From: Microcaldota archaeon
Lineage (GTDB): Archaea; Micrarchaeota; Micrarchaeia; Anstonellales; VGKX01
Reading direction: 5' to 3'
Assembly: GCA_021823945.1 (NCBI GenBank)
Contig: JAKALW010000010.1
Span: 1 to 11,924, forward strand
Length of the DNA: 11,924 bases
The notes beneath the pieces were generated by a model that was not told the origin of the DNA, searched no databases, and saw only the letters and a list, made by a program, of their open reading frames with translations. How positions within the stretch are numbered: the stretch's first letter is position 1; each line of letters begins with the position of its first letter. Position numbers and translations under genes: made by a program. This document shows, piece by piece, positions 1 to 6,669 of this stretch.

Positions 1-21
1 AAGGCAAAATTCGTGGTCTAA
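1..21 (+). CDS. C-terminal end of an upstream gene (partial)
   Basis: Reading from base 1 gives six codons (K-A-K-F-V-V) and then TAA at 19-21. That stop overlaps the ATG of the next gene (21-23) by one base, as TAATG. Such stop-start overlaps are typical of translationally coupled genes in compact archaeal operons, so an upstream gene probably ends here. Only six residues are visible, so nothing can be said of its function, and a chance open frame cannot be excluded. Confidence 0.4.
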   Translation, partial: KAKFVV

Positions 22-1070
22 TGAAAGAAATCGACAGGTGCTGGGCAATACTTCCGCAAGTCTCGCGCAGCTTTGCCCTCTGCATCCGTATCCTGCCCCA
101 TCCGATAAGCGAGCAGATGATGCTTTCCTATCTGGTTTACAGGATACTCGACACCATAGAGGACTCCAAGGCCCCTCTCGATACAAAAAAGCTCCTGTTC
201 GACCAATTCCTCGCAGTGCTTTCGGCAAGGCAGGACGACTCGGAAGCCTCGGGGAAATGCGCCCGGGACATGCTCTCAAAGCTCGACTACACTTACGAGC
301 GCGAGCTTTTGGCAGACACGCCAACAGTCGTGGGCGCGTACTTTGCCCAGCCCAAGGCGGCGCGGAAATACATACTCAAATGGGGCAGGGTCATGGCAAG
401 GGGCATGTACGAGTTCCAGAAGAGGAAAATCGAGACTTTCGAGGACCAGAACAAGTACAGCTATTACGTCGCAGGGGTAATCGGCCACCTTTTCAACGAC
501 CTCCTCTTCTTCAACAAGATAATCACGCTTGCAATCAAGCGTAAGCTGCAAAGATATGCAGTGAAGTTCGGGCTTGCCCTCCAAAAAGTCAATATCCTGC
601 GCGACATAGCGCATGACCTGCGCGCAGACAGGTGCTACTGGCCCGCTGCGCTTTTGTCAAAATACGGGGTCAGCTCCGAGAACATCTGCTCAAAGGAGAA
701 GCGCGCCGCTGCAATGAAGGTCTTGCACGAGCAAATCCAGGACGCGCGCGATTACCTTTACGCTGCGATGAAATACATCCTTCTTTTGCCAAAGAAGGCG
801 CTTCGCGTCAGGATGTTTTGCCTCATCCCGCTTTTCATGGCTGCAGAGACATATGCCAAGTGCATCGACAACAACGACGTTTTCGAAGAGGAGAAGGCCG
901 TCAAGATAGGCCGGCTCCAGGTCCAGGAAATAGTCGCAAAGTCCGGGCTCATCGGCAGCTCGAATGAAAAGCTTGCCGGCTGGTTTTTGGAAACAATGAC
1001 GCGCGCGGGGCCTGATTTTGTCCGCGAGGAATACAAAAGGAGTCTCGCAGTGCCAGTGCCTGCCAAGTGA
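21..1070 (+). CDS. squalene/phytoene synthase family protein, closest to squalene synthase
   Basis: This 349-residue protein belongs to the trans head-to-head prenyl synthases, which join two prenyl diphosphates (two farnesyl diphosphates for squalene synthase) through a presqualene-type intermediate. Seen in the sequence: the first aspartate-rich motif DTIED at residues 44-48 within YLVYRILDTIEDS, the Y-x-x-YVAGVIG stretch near residue 145, and the second motif DIAHD at 195-199 within LQKVNILRDIAHD, followed by CYWP. These blocks resemble eukaryotic squalene synthase (LRALDT.ED, YCHYVAG, LQKTNIIRD, FWP) more than bacterial CrtB. The C-terminal membrane anchor of eukaryotic enzymes is absent. 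The ATG overlaps the stop of the preceding frame, suggesting an operon. A short T-tract follows the stop. No desaturase or cyclase gene is nearby, so the exact product (squalene, dehydrosqualene or phytoene) is open. Confidence 0.85.
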   Translation: MKEIDRCWAILPQVSRSFALCIRILPHPISEQMMLSYLVYRILDTIEDSKAPLDTKKLLFDQFLAVLSARQDDSEASGKCARDMLSKLDYTYERELLADTPTVVGAYFAQPKAARKYILKWGRVMARGMYEFQKRKIETFEDQNKYSYYVAGVIGHLFNDLLFFNKIITLAIKRKLQRYAVKFGLALQKVNILRDIAHDLRADRCYWPAALLSKYGVSSENICSKEKRAAAMKVLHEQIQDARDYLYAAMKYILLLPKKALRVRMFCLIPLFMAAETYAKCIDNNDVFEEEKAVKIGRLQVQEIVAKSGLIGSSNEKLAGWFLETMTRAGPDFVREEYKRSLAVPVPAK

Positions 1071-1080
1071 ACTTTTTTCC
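1071..1080 (+). terminator. T-rich terminator after the squalene-synthase-like gene
   Basis: A run of six T (1074-1079) lies immediately downstream of the TGA stop, in the 31-base gap before the convergent neighbour. Archaeal termination depends mainly on U-rich stretches, so this is a plausible terminator. There is no clear hairpin. Confidence 0.45.
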
Positions 1081-1101
1081 CGCGCCGGCAGAAAGGAAAG
1101 C

Positions 1102-1749
1102 CTAGAACTCAAAACTCTTCTCATCATCCCCATTGCCGAATATGCGCGGCTTTTCAAACCATGGCAGCTTTACCCTTACAAGCTTCCTTTGTGAAAACCT
1201 GAGCCCTGCCTTTTCCCTTTTCACGAGCTTTTCATACGCGTAATGGTACCTGCCGCCAAGCTCGGAAAAATATGTTATGTCAATGGTTATTTTGGCGGAC
1301 TGCGCCTGCCCGAGCGCCTTTGAGAAGTAATCGCCGAGCGGTATGACGTATTTTCTTGGGGTTTCTGGCGAGGATTCCTCAAGGTGCCTTTCATGGATTT
1401 CCTGCTCTATCCCGTTGCAGGCAAGCCGCGCCTCAAAATCAAATGCCTGGTTTTTCAGGGATTCTATCTCTATGTAAGGGTGCATGCCCTTGGGCATCAC
1501 GTTCCAGTGCATGTCCGGCCTGCTCGCAAGCTCGCTTGCCGAAACGGCCTTCTGCCTTGCGGCCTCAAGGGACAGGTAGGCTGAGAAAAGCACGCTCAGG
1601 GTGACTACGATGTAAAGCGCCTGGAGGGACACGCTTGCCTGTTCATAGGTAAAAACGCCTCTCAGGTAAATTGCGCAGATTGAAATTGCCACTGCAAGGA
1701 AAATAATCACAAGGGCTGTAACAGGTCTGTATTCTATTTTCATTTCCAT
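1102..1749 (-). CDS. hypothetical two-helix membrane protein
   Basis: I do not recognise a family. From the chosen start the protein has 215 residues. Two hydrophobic helices lie near residues 9-28 and 41-62. A soluble domain of about 150 residues follows, rich in charged and aromatic residues (for example VIPLGDYFSKALG and ITYFSELGGRYHYAYEKL). By the positive-inside pattern the soluble part probably faces the cytoplasm, but this is inference. The open frame extends 16 codons further upstream, but a TATA box (1770-1781) sits inside that extension. Its centre is 26 bases before the ATG at 1749, so translation most likely starts there on a leaderless transcript. The gene converges with the squalene-synthase-like gene and diverges from uppP. 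Confidence 0.7.
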   Translation of the reverse strand: MEMKIEYRPVTALVIIFLAVAISICAIYLRGVFTYEQASVSLQALYIVVTLSVLFSAYLSLEAARQKAVSASELASRPDMHWNVMPKGMHPYIEIESLKNQAFDFEARLACNGIEQEIHERHLEESSPETPRKYVIPLGDYFSKALGQAQSAKITIDITYFSELGGRYHYAYEKLVKREKAGLRFSQRKLVRVKLPWFEKPRIFGNGDDEKSFEF

Positions 1750-1769
1750 GGGAAAATATTGCATGAACC

Positions 1770-1781
1770 TTATATATAAAA
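1770..1781 (-). promoter_or_regulatory. TATA box for the two-helix membrane protein gene
   Basis: On the minus strand the sequence reads TTTTATATATAA, an almost ideal archaeal TATA box. Its centre lies about 26 bases upstream of the ATG at 1749, so transcription would begin on the start codon itself. No typical purine-rich BRE is obvious upstream. Confidence 0.65.
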
Positions 1782-1854
1782 GAAAGGGCTTTGCCATTTC
1801 CTTTTTCGCACGGTCTGGCCAAACCCGCGCGGGCGGCGCCTGCCGCCCATCTGG

Positions 1855-1863
1855 TAATTAATA
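1855..1863 (+). promoter_or_regulatory. TATA-like box for uppP
   Basis: The sequence TAATTAATA is centred about 28 bases before the ATG at 1887. It would place transcription start at or within a couple of bases of that ATG. It supports the inner start rather than the longest open frame, whose first 32 codons would lie mostly upstream of the transcript. Confidence 0.5.
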
Positions 1864-1886
1864 CCTTTCTAATGGAAATACTTTGC

Positions 1887-2795
1887 ATGGACACAATTCA
1901 AATACTAATCTTGGGCATAGTGCAGGGAATAACCGAATGGATACCCATCAGCTCCAAAACCCAGCTGGCCGTGGTCTATCTCGGCATATTCAAGCAGGAC
2001 CCGGCGTTCCTGCTTTCAGTGGTCCTTTTCGCGCACATAGGGACGCTGCTTGCGGCTACAGTCTATTTCAGGAAAGAAATGGCTGAAATAGCGAAAAAGT
2101 TTCTTGCAAAGCCGCTGGCAAGGGACACCTATGCGAAAGGCGAGACAGGCTTCATTTTCGGCGCGATTGCCATGACTGGAATAATAGGCGTGCCAATCCT
2201 CATTATCGAAAGCATGGTCTTCCAAAACCTGGACGGCATGATAATCTACTTGCTGCTTGGCGGCGGCCTCATATTCACCGGGCTCCTCCTGCACTCGCAA
2301 AAGGGCGCGAAGCAGAGGGAAACCAAGTCTGCCGGCCTGCTTGACGGCATTGTCACCGGCGCATTGCAGGGCTTGTCCACGATACCCGGAGTTTCGCGCT
2401 CAGGCACGAGCACGACTGGCTTAATATGGCGCGGCTTCGACGCTGAAAGCGCATTCCACTTGAGTTTCCTCCTAAGCGTGCCCACTGTCCTCATTGCTGA
2501 AATGCTGCTCTATTCATGCGGGCTTGGTTCAGGCCCTGTAAGCTTTGCCACAAACCTGCTTTCTGGCTCCGGAATACCATTCCTTGCCGGGCTTGGGGCA
2601 AAAGTGGCGGCAAAGTGCGCCGGCACCACAGTAATGGCGCTTCCGGACGCGCTGCTTCTGGCACTGACCAGTTTTGTCGTGGGGTATCTTACCATAGGCT
2701 TCATACTCAAGACCATGAAAAAGGTCAACCTGGCTTATGTTGCAATTGCCTGGGGCATTCTTGTAATCGTGTTCGGGCTTCTTGGCGCAAGCTAG
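1887..2795 (+). CDS. uppP: undecaprenyl/polyprenyl pyrophosphate phosphatase (UppP/BacA family)
   Basis: This 302-residue integral membrane protein removes one phosphate from a C55-type polyprenyl pyrophosphate, recycling the lipid carrier used for cell-surface glycans. Both family signatures are visible: QGITE at residues 13-17 (the [E/Q]xxxE motif) followed by WIPISS, and PGVSRSGTST from residue 167 (the PGxSRSxxT motif, with S then T at its end). The conserved histidine of the bacterial SS-T-G-H motif is replaced by glutamine (SSKTQ, Q26). I recall SSKTQ from other archaeal homologues but could not check. About eight hydrophobic segments follow. The open frame extends 32 codons upstream, but the TATA-like box at 1855-1863 and the start of homology favour this ATG. 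In archaea the likely role is recycling dolichyl or polyprenyl carrier for N-glycosylation; the nearby surface protein is rich in N-x-S/T sites. Its stop shares the palindrome CTAG with the convergent antiporter gene. Confidence 0.88.
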   Translation: MDTIQILILGIVQGITEWIPISSKTQLAVVYLGIFKQDPAFLLSVVLFAHIGTLLAATVYFRKEMAEIAKKFLAKPLARDTYAKGETGFIFGAIAMTGIIGVPILIIESMVFQNLDGMIIYLLLGGGLIFTGLLLHSQKGAKQRETKSAGLLDGIVTGALQGLSTIPGVSRSGTSTTGLIWRGFDAESAFHLSFLLSVPTVLIAEMLLYSCGLGSGPVSFATNLLSGSGIPFLAGLGAKVAAKCAGTTVMALPDALLLALTSFVVGYLTIGFILKTMKKVNLAYVAIAWGILVIVFGLLGAS

Positions 2796-4639
2796 ATTTC
2801 ACCCTTTCCATCAGGCCTTTCCTGGGGCAATTTTCCCGGGCTCTTTTCAATGTTACCGCCCAGCTTTGCGCCCATCTTTTCCTTAAGCCGCTTGTGCATG
2901 GCTGCAAGTCCCCTGGGCTCGTGATGCCCCCTGGCGCGCATGCGGAGGACCTTTGACGCGGACATGCTCGCGTCGTATAAGAATATGAGGCTTATGGCAA
3001 AGGGCGCAAGTGCCACGTAATTGAATTGCCTTGGAAGGGATATGGCAGTGAAGAACACGGGTATGATGGCGGAAATCACGAAAAACAGGAGGAACGCGCC
3101 AAAGTCCCTCTCAATCCTGACATCGAGCTGGGCTCCCTCCCCCTTGTCAATCACGAACCCGCGCGCAAGCACGGCGAGCATGTTCTTGGCCTCCCGCAGC
3201 GCGAAAAAGAGCGGGATGAGCGAGAGCAGGAAGCCGCCGGCAATCACGTAATGCGACAGCAGGACGTCCTGGCTTGTGATGTTCCTCACGTCGATTATAA
3301 TGGCGAGGACAACCGCGCTGCCGGCGACAAGCATTGATATTACCATGTTGTTGAGCATGCTTTTCCCGTGATTGATGAAATCCCCGAATCCCTGCCCTCC
3401 TGGCTCGAAATAGGAAATCACCGTGTCCGCGTAGGACGATATGTTTTTCATGGAGGAGAGGACGCCTGCCGGGACGAAACGCACAATGGCGCCCTCGACC
3501 ATTTCCTCGCGGTAGACCATCCTCGAGGAGACTATGGCTGATATTATGACTGCGCATGCCGTGATGCTGACAATGTCCAAAGACGCGTAAGGCGCTAGCT
3601 GGCCCGCCATGAGAAGCGAGAATTCGCCTATGGGTATCAGCGCCAGGCCCGCGTATATGGAGTTCTTAGAGTCAAAGCCGAACAAGTAAGTGGAAAGCGA
3701 GCCCGCCCCGAACTTGGCAAGTATGTTCATTGCGCAGACCGCCGCGAGGATGAGGACAAATGTCAAGCTCGGCTCGAGCTTGAATGCCATGCCTATGGAA
3801 AAGAAGAAGAACGCGGCGAAGACCGCGTTGAACTGGATTATGGACTGCTCGATTTTCCTGAAGCCGTCCACAGAGGATACAAGGCTGCCAGCCAGGAAAG
3901 CGCCTGTGGAGAGCGGCAGGCCAAGCATGTCTGACAGGAAAATGAAAACAGCAGCCACCGACAGGGACGCGAGTATCATTGCGTCATTGTTGTCATAGCA
4001 TTCCAGGCATCCCAAAAACCACTTGACAACCCTTTCAAGCACCACGTATACGACGCCAATTATGGCAAAAGAGAAAGCCACGGGGACGAAAAGCGAGAGA
4101 ATCCCCGTAGAGCCGGAGGTTATCTCGGAGTTCTTGAACCCGGCTATTGCAGTGAGGACCAGGATGCTTGCCGCGTCCTCGACAATCTGCTCGGCCGTAA
4201 GGAACCCGTTGATTTCCCTGCCCCTGAAGCCCTGCTGGTTTATCACGTTCATCATGATAGAGGTGCTGCTGAACGCGATTAGCAGCCCGATTATCAGGGA
4301 ATCCAGGATTGGCAGGTTGATTGCCTGTGACAGGAGATAGGCAATCAGGAAGGCAAGGCCGATTTTAATGACACCGACCGTTATTGCGCGAAGGGAATAC
4401 TTGAATATCTTTGCAAGGGAGAACTCTATGCCTATGGTGAAAAGCAGGAGCACGGAGCCTATCTCGGAAAAAAGGGTTATTGCCTCGCTGTTGGTGACGA
4501 TGCCAAGCGCGTTTGGGCCTATTGCCGCGCCAATCACAAGCAATCCTATGACGGGCGGGAATTTGTACTTTATCGCGACCGCCGACCCGACGAGGGAAAA
4601 AAGTATTATGATGCCGATTTCGGCAATGCTGCTGAACAT
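2792..4639 (-). CDS. cation/proton antiporter, CPA2 (Kef/NapA-like) family
   Basis: This 615-residue membrane protein is predicted to exchange Na+ or K+ for H+. The N-terminal part (about residues 1-375) has the CPA2 core of 12-13 helices, including PPVIGLLVIGAAIGP, SVLLLFTIGIEFSL, the TM5 region EQIVEDAASILVL with the acidic pair ED, and STGAFLAGSLVSS. Residues about 375-610 are unlike the usual RCK/TrkA-N nucleotide-binding tail of Kef proteins. Instead there is a linker, about four more hydrophobic segments (near 420-440, 450-475, 505-530 and 535-555), and a basic, charged C-terminus of about 60 residues. An in-frame GTG at 4651 would overlap ubiA by 11 bases. I prefer the ATG at 4639, one base after the UbiA stop (TAA-C-ATG), implying coupled translation. 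Ion specificity cannot be read from the sequence. Confidence 0.85.
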   Translation of the reverse strand: MFSSIAEIGIIILFSLVGSAVAIKYKFPPVIGLLVIGAAIGPNALGIVTNSEAITLFSEIGSVLLLFTIGIEFSLAKIFKYSLRAITVGVIKIGLAFLIAYLLSQAINLPILDSLIIGLLIAFSSTSIMMNVINQQGFRGREINGFLTAEQIVEDAASILVLTAIAGFKNSEITSGSTGILSLFVPVAFSFAIIGVVYVVLERVVKWFLGCLECYDNNDAMILASLSVAAVFIFLSDMLGLPLSTGAFLAGSLVSSVDGFRKIEQSIIQFNAVFAAFFFFSIGMAFKLEPSLTFVLILAAVCAMNILAKFGAGSLSTYLFGFDSKNSIYAGLALIPIGEFSLLMAGQLAPYASLDIVSITACAVIISAIVSSRMVYREEMVEGAIVRFVPAGVLSSMKNISSYADTVISYFEPGGQGFGDFINHGKSMLNNMVISMLVAGSAVVLAIIIDVRNITSQDVLLSHYVIAGGFLLSLIPLFFALREAKNMLAVLARGFVIDKGEGAQLDVRIERDFGAFLLFFVISAIIPVFFTAISLPRQFNYVALAPFAISLIFLYDASMSASKVLRMRARGHHEPRGLAAMHKRLKEKMGAKLGGNIEKSPGKLPQERPDGKGEI

Positions 4640-4640
4640 G

Positions 4641-5510
4641 TTAGAACGCACCCGCTATTATGCCGGCAAGTCCGACCCCAAGCGCAAGCAGGCTCAGCGT
4701 CCGCGCGCTTTTCAAGAATTCCGCGTCATTGTGGGCAATGATTATCCTGGCGCCCAGATAGAAAAATGCCGTGTTTGATGCAAGCACCAATGCCACTGAC
4801 AGGGGCACGGGCTTTATGCCATATGCATAGACAAGGTATGTAAGCGGCAATGCGAGGAAATAGCACAGCGCGCTTATTATGGCGCTTGCCCTGCTTCCTA
4901 TTAGTATGGCAATGTGCCTGGAGCCGCGCGCCTTGAAGTCGCCTTTCGCGTCCTGTATAGTCTTTGCGATTTCTCTGCCGAACCCGACTACGAATGCCAA
5001 AATGCATACTGATATGACCGACATGGACGACTGCGCGCCTGCAGACGCAGCGCCAAAATAGAATGGCACCGCCATGCTAAGCCCAATGAACGCGTTGCCG
5101 ACAAGCGGGTAATCCTTGAGCCTGTAATTGTAAAATACCGAGATTATCCCGAAAAACAATGCTATCCAAAATGCCAGCGGGTTTATGAACCAGGCGAGGG
5201 CGATGCTTAGGGCATAGCCAAAAATGGTTATGGCCCACGCCGCGCTTTCCGATATCTCGCCAGACACCAAAGGCCTGTCGGTTTTCCCGTTCATCCTGTC
5301 CGTTTTCACGTCGAGTATGTCGTTTAGGGAAAATGAGGCGACTTCGTTTAGCATGGGCACGAGGGCTATGAGCGCAACCAGGGCATAGCTTGTGCCAAGG
5401 GAGCCAGTGGCTATCACCATGCCTGCCAAAGAGGCAATTCCAAGCATTATGGCATGCTCGAATCTTGTAAGCCGCCATGCGGCGCCAAGCGGAAAAGCAA
5501 GGTGTCCCAT
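4641..5510 (-). CDS. UbiA family prenyltransferase, probable digeranylgeranylglyceryl phosphate synthase
   Basis: This 289-residue protein has about nine hydrophobic helices and the two aspartate motifs that bind Mg2+-prenyl diphosphate: NDILDVKTD at residues 63-71 (NDxxDxxxD) and DAKGD at 187-191, preceded by GREIAKTIQ. In archaea the commonest UbiA protein with this E-(I/V)-x-K-x-I-x-D pattern is DGGGP synthase. It adds the second geranylgeranyl chain to geranylgeranylglyceryl phosphate in ether-lipid synthesis. Other UbiA enzymes (quinone, haem or chlorophyll type) remain possible, and the region after the second motif (ARGSRHIAILIG) is not the most typical. The ATG at 5510 is supported by an A/T-rich TATA-like box about 28 bases upstream, pointing to a leaderless transcript. 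It is the first gene of a two-gene unit with the antiporter. Confidence 0.85.
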   Translation of the reverse strand: MGHLAFPLGAAWRLTRFEHAIMLGIASLAGMVIATGSLGTSYALVALIALVPMLNEVASFSLNDILDVKTDRMNGKTDRPLVSGEISESAAWAITIFGYALSIALAWFINPLAFWIALFFGIISVFYNYRLKDYPLVGNAFIGLSMAVPFYFGAASAGAQSSMSVISVCILAFVVGFGREIAKTIQDAKGDFKARGSRHIAILIGSRASAIISALCYFLALPLTYLVYAYGIKPVPLSVALVLASNTAFFYLGARIIIAHNDAEFLKSARTLSLLALGVGLAGIIAGAF

Positions 5511-5532
5511 CAGACGATATTATCCTGGGAAA

Positions 5533-5545
5533 GGTTTTTAAGCAA
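5533..5545. promoter_or_regulatory. TATA-like element between ubiA and the small membrane protein gene, possibly bidirectional
   Basis: The element reads GGTTTTTAAGC on plus and GCTTAAAAACC on minus. In the minus direction its centre (about 5538) is 28 bases from the UbiA ATG. In the plus direction +26 falls at about 5564, two bases before the GGTGAT ribosome binding site of the small gene. A single element could therefore serve both genes, although a second A/T-rich patch (5551-5556) leaves room for a separate plus promoter. Confidence 0.45.
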
Positions 5546-5576
5546 GGACGAATATACGCCATATCGGTGATGCTTT

Positions 5577-5774
5577 ATGCCAGAGAAGAAAAATGCGCAC
5601 ATGGAAATTCCATTCGATTTCATAGTCAGCGTCCTTATGGGATTTGTGATTTTCTACCTGCTCTATATCATCTTCAGCCTCCTCTTCGTGTACTCCGGCG
5701 GGGCAGAGCTGAGCGCGGCGATTGGCGCGGGCGCCATCACGCTGGGCTCTCTCCTGGCAATGAAAAGGCAATAA
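5577..5774 (+). CDS. small two-helix membrane protein
   Basis: This 65-residue protein is of no recognised family. It has a short charged N-terminus (MPEKKNAHMEIP), a first hydrophobic helix at about residues 13-40, a two-glycine turn (YSGGAEL), a second hydrophobic helix at about 43-62 and a basic tail (KRQ). The start is well supported by GGTGAT at 5566-5571, a strong match to the Shine-Dalgarno core, five bases before the ATG; this favours it over the internal Met9. A hairpin plus T-tract terminator follows the stop, so this is probably a single-gene transcript. It diverges from ubiA. Function is unknown. Confidence 0.7.
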   Translation: MPEKKNAHMEIPFDFIVSVLMGFVIFYLLYIIFSLLFVYSGGAELSAAIGAGAITLGSLLAMKRQ

Positions 5775-5780
5775 ATAAGC

Positions 5781-5827
5781 AAGGGCTCTTGCCCTTATTT
5801 TTTCCTTATTTTTCCCTTCTTTTTTTA
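5781..5827 (+). terminator. hairpin and T-tract terminator of the small membrane protein gene
   Basis: A 6-bp stem (AAGGGC at 5781-5786 with GCCCTT at 5791-5796, loop TCTT) is followed by three T-runs between 5798 and 5827. This is a strong terminator-like arrangement six bases after the stop codon, in the gap before the convergent XRE gene. Confidence 0.65.
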
Positions 5828-5869
5828 TCAGATTTCCGGCATTTCCGCTTCCTGCCGCTCCGCTCTTTT

Positions 5870-6061
5870 TCATTCAAAAATAAAAACGTCCTCTATCTTG
5901 GATTTCAGGATTCGGGCAACGTCATGGGCCAGTTTCAGGGAGGGGATGTATTTCCCCTGCTCGAGAAACACTATTGTTTCGCGCCTGACCTTGGCCTTGC
6001 CGGCAAGCTCCTCCTGCGTGAGGCCGTGTCTTGCCCTAAGCTCCTTTATCCTTGTCCTCAT
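5870..6061 (-). CDS. small XRE-family helix-turn-helix transcriptional regulator
   Basis: This 63-residue protein is little more than one HTH domain. It runs [22 protein letters not shown] (residues 4-25), with the helix-turn-helix formed by [12 protein letters not shown] and [12 protein letters not shown], then [20 protein letters not shown], the usual fourth and fifth helices. There is no ligand or dimerisation domain, so it probably binds DNA as a small dimer. Its ATG overlaps the TGA of the upstream membrane gene (ATGA), and GGTGAGG at 6066-6072 is a good ribosome binding site, so the two are co-translated. The two palindromes at 6628-6664 upstream of the operon are the obvious operator candidates, which would make it an autorepressor. 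Target and signal are inference. Confidence 0.9.
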   Translation of the reverse strand: MRTRIKELRARHGLTQEELAGKAKVRRETIVFLEQGKYIPSLKLAHDVARILKSKIEDVFIFE

Positions 6062-6603
6062 TCGTCCTCACCGCGCGTTAGCAGGTATTTTTTTATCAAT
6101 GCCTGCGAGACAAGCATTACTATGAACACAATCGTGCCGAACGAGACAACTGAAAGCTCCACAAGGCCCGTATAGTCAAACCAAAGCATTAGCGCTATTG
6201 TCATGTAAGCAAGCCACCACGAGTATGCCATTGCCCTGTTGCTTATCTTGATGACGCGCTCGTCAGAGGCTATCTCCTCTTTCCGTTTGCGGGCGTTGTA
6301 AATTATTATCACCCATATCGCAAGCCCGATTATTATGGCTGCAATCCACGCCTCATTGCCTTTCGGGTTGGACACGAGAATCAGTATTGCTGCAATCCCA
6401 AGCGCCGCAACTGAGAAAAGCACCTGCTTCACTGCTTTTTCCTTCATTATGAACGCGAACGCGAAAAGCCCGATTATTGCAAGGGCAAAGCCAATCCTCG
6501 CGTCTAGCATTGTTGTCGCAAGCACCAATAGTGCTGCAACTATGCCAAGTGCGTTTTCCAAAGTGCCAGTTTTTTCAGGTTTTTTCGCTTTTCCGCCAGC
6601 CAT
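6058..6603 (-). CDS. six-helix membrane protein, DUF2178-like, partner of the XRE regulator
   Basis: This 181-residue protein has about six hydrophobic helices: near 18-31, 35-52, 59-77, 85-102, 124-141 and 149-168. After the fourth comes a charged loop with [17 protein letters not shown] (about 105-121). The DERxxKIS-type loop between helices is characteristic of DUF2178-like small membrane proteins, which in archaea and bacteria are often encoded beside a tiny XRE regulator, as here. The family function is not established to my knowledge. The open frame extends 76 codons further upstream, but those codons translate the 3' part of the tRNA and the operator region and must be rejected. The ATG at 6603 is preceded by GGTGAGGG at 6606-6613, five bases from its GGTGA core to the ATG. 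Family assignment is from memory of the motif. Confidence 0.75.
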   Translation of the reverse strand: MAGGKAKKPEKTGTLENALGIVAALLVLATTMLDARIGFALAIIGLFAFAFIMKEKAVKQVLFSVAALGIAAILILVSNPKGNEAWIAAIIIGLAIWVIIIYNARKRKEEIASDERVIKISNRAMAYSWWLAYMTIALMLWFDYTGLVELSVVSFGTIVFIVMLVSQALIKKYLLTRGEDE

Positions 6604-6605
6604 TT

Positions 6606-6613
6606 CCCTCACC
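6606..6613 (-). promoter_or_regulatory. ribosome binding site that fixes the start of the DUF2178-like gene
   Basis: GGTGAGGG on the minus strand lies five bases (counted from GGTGA) before the ATG at 6603. It matches the archaeal 16S 3' end and decides against the 76-codon longer frame that runs through the tRNA. Confidence 0.75.
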
Positions 6614-6627
6614 TGCTTGTCAATGTT

Positions 6628-6643
6628 GTTAGAATGTTCTAAC
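6628..6643. promoter_or_regulatory. palindromic operator candidate, proximal copy
   Basis: GTTAGAATGTTCTAAC is a 16-bp inverted repeat with seven of eight half-site positions symmetric (GTTAGAA/TTCTAAC). It lies 25 bases upstream of the DUF2178-like ATG. It shares the arms GTTAGA and TCTAAC with the distal copy. Confidence 0.75.
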
Positions 6644-6648
6644 TTTAT

Positions 6649-6664
6649 GTTAGATATATCTAAC
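6649..6664. promoter_or_regulatory. palindromic operator candidate, distal copy
   Basis: GTTAGATATATCTAAC is a perfect 16-bp palindrome. Its centre is exactly 21 bp from that of the proximal copy, about two helical turns, so two dimers would bind the same DNA face. It lies just downstream of the TATA box and covers the expected transcription start region, an ideal place for repression. Confidence 0.8.
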
Positions 6665-6669
6665 AAAGG

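Noticed and set aside
1791..1886. Extra 32 N-terminal codons of UppP
   Set aside because: The family motif begins right after the later ATG, and a TATA-like box lies inside the extension.
5477..6175. 232-codon plus-strand frame across UbiA start, small gene, terminator and XRE gene
   Set aside because: It runs through a terminator and antisense to a clear HTH gene; its translation looks like random low-complexity sequence.
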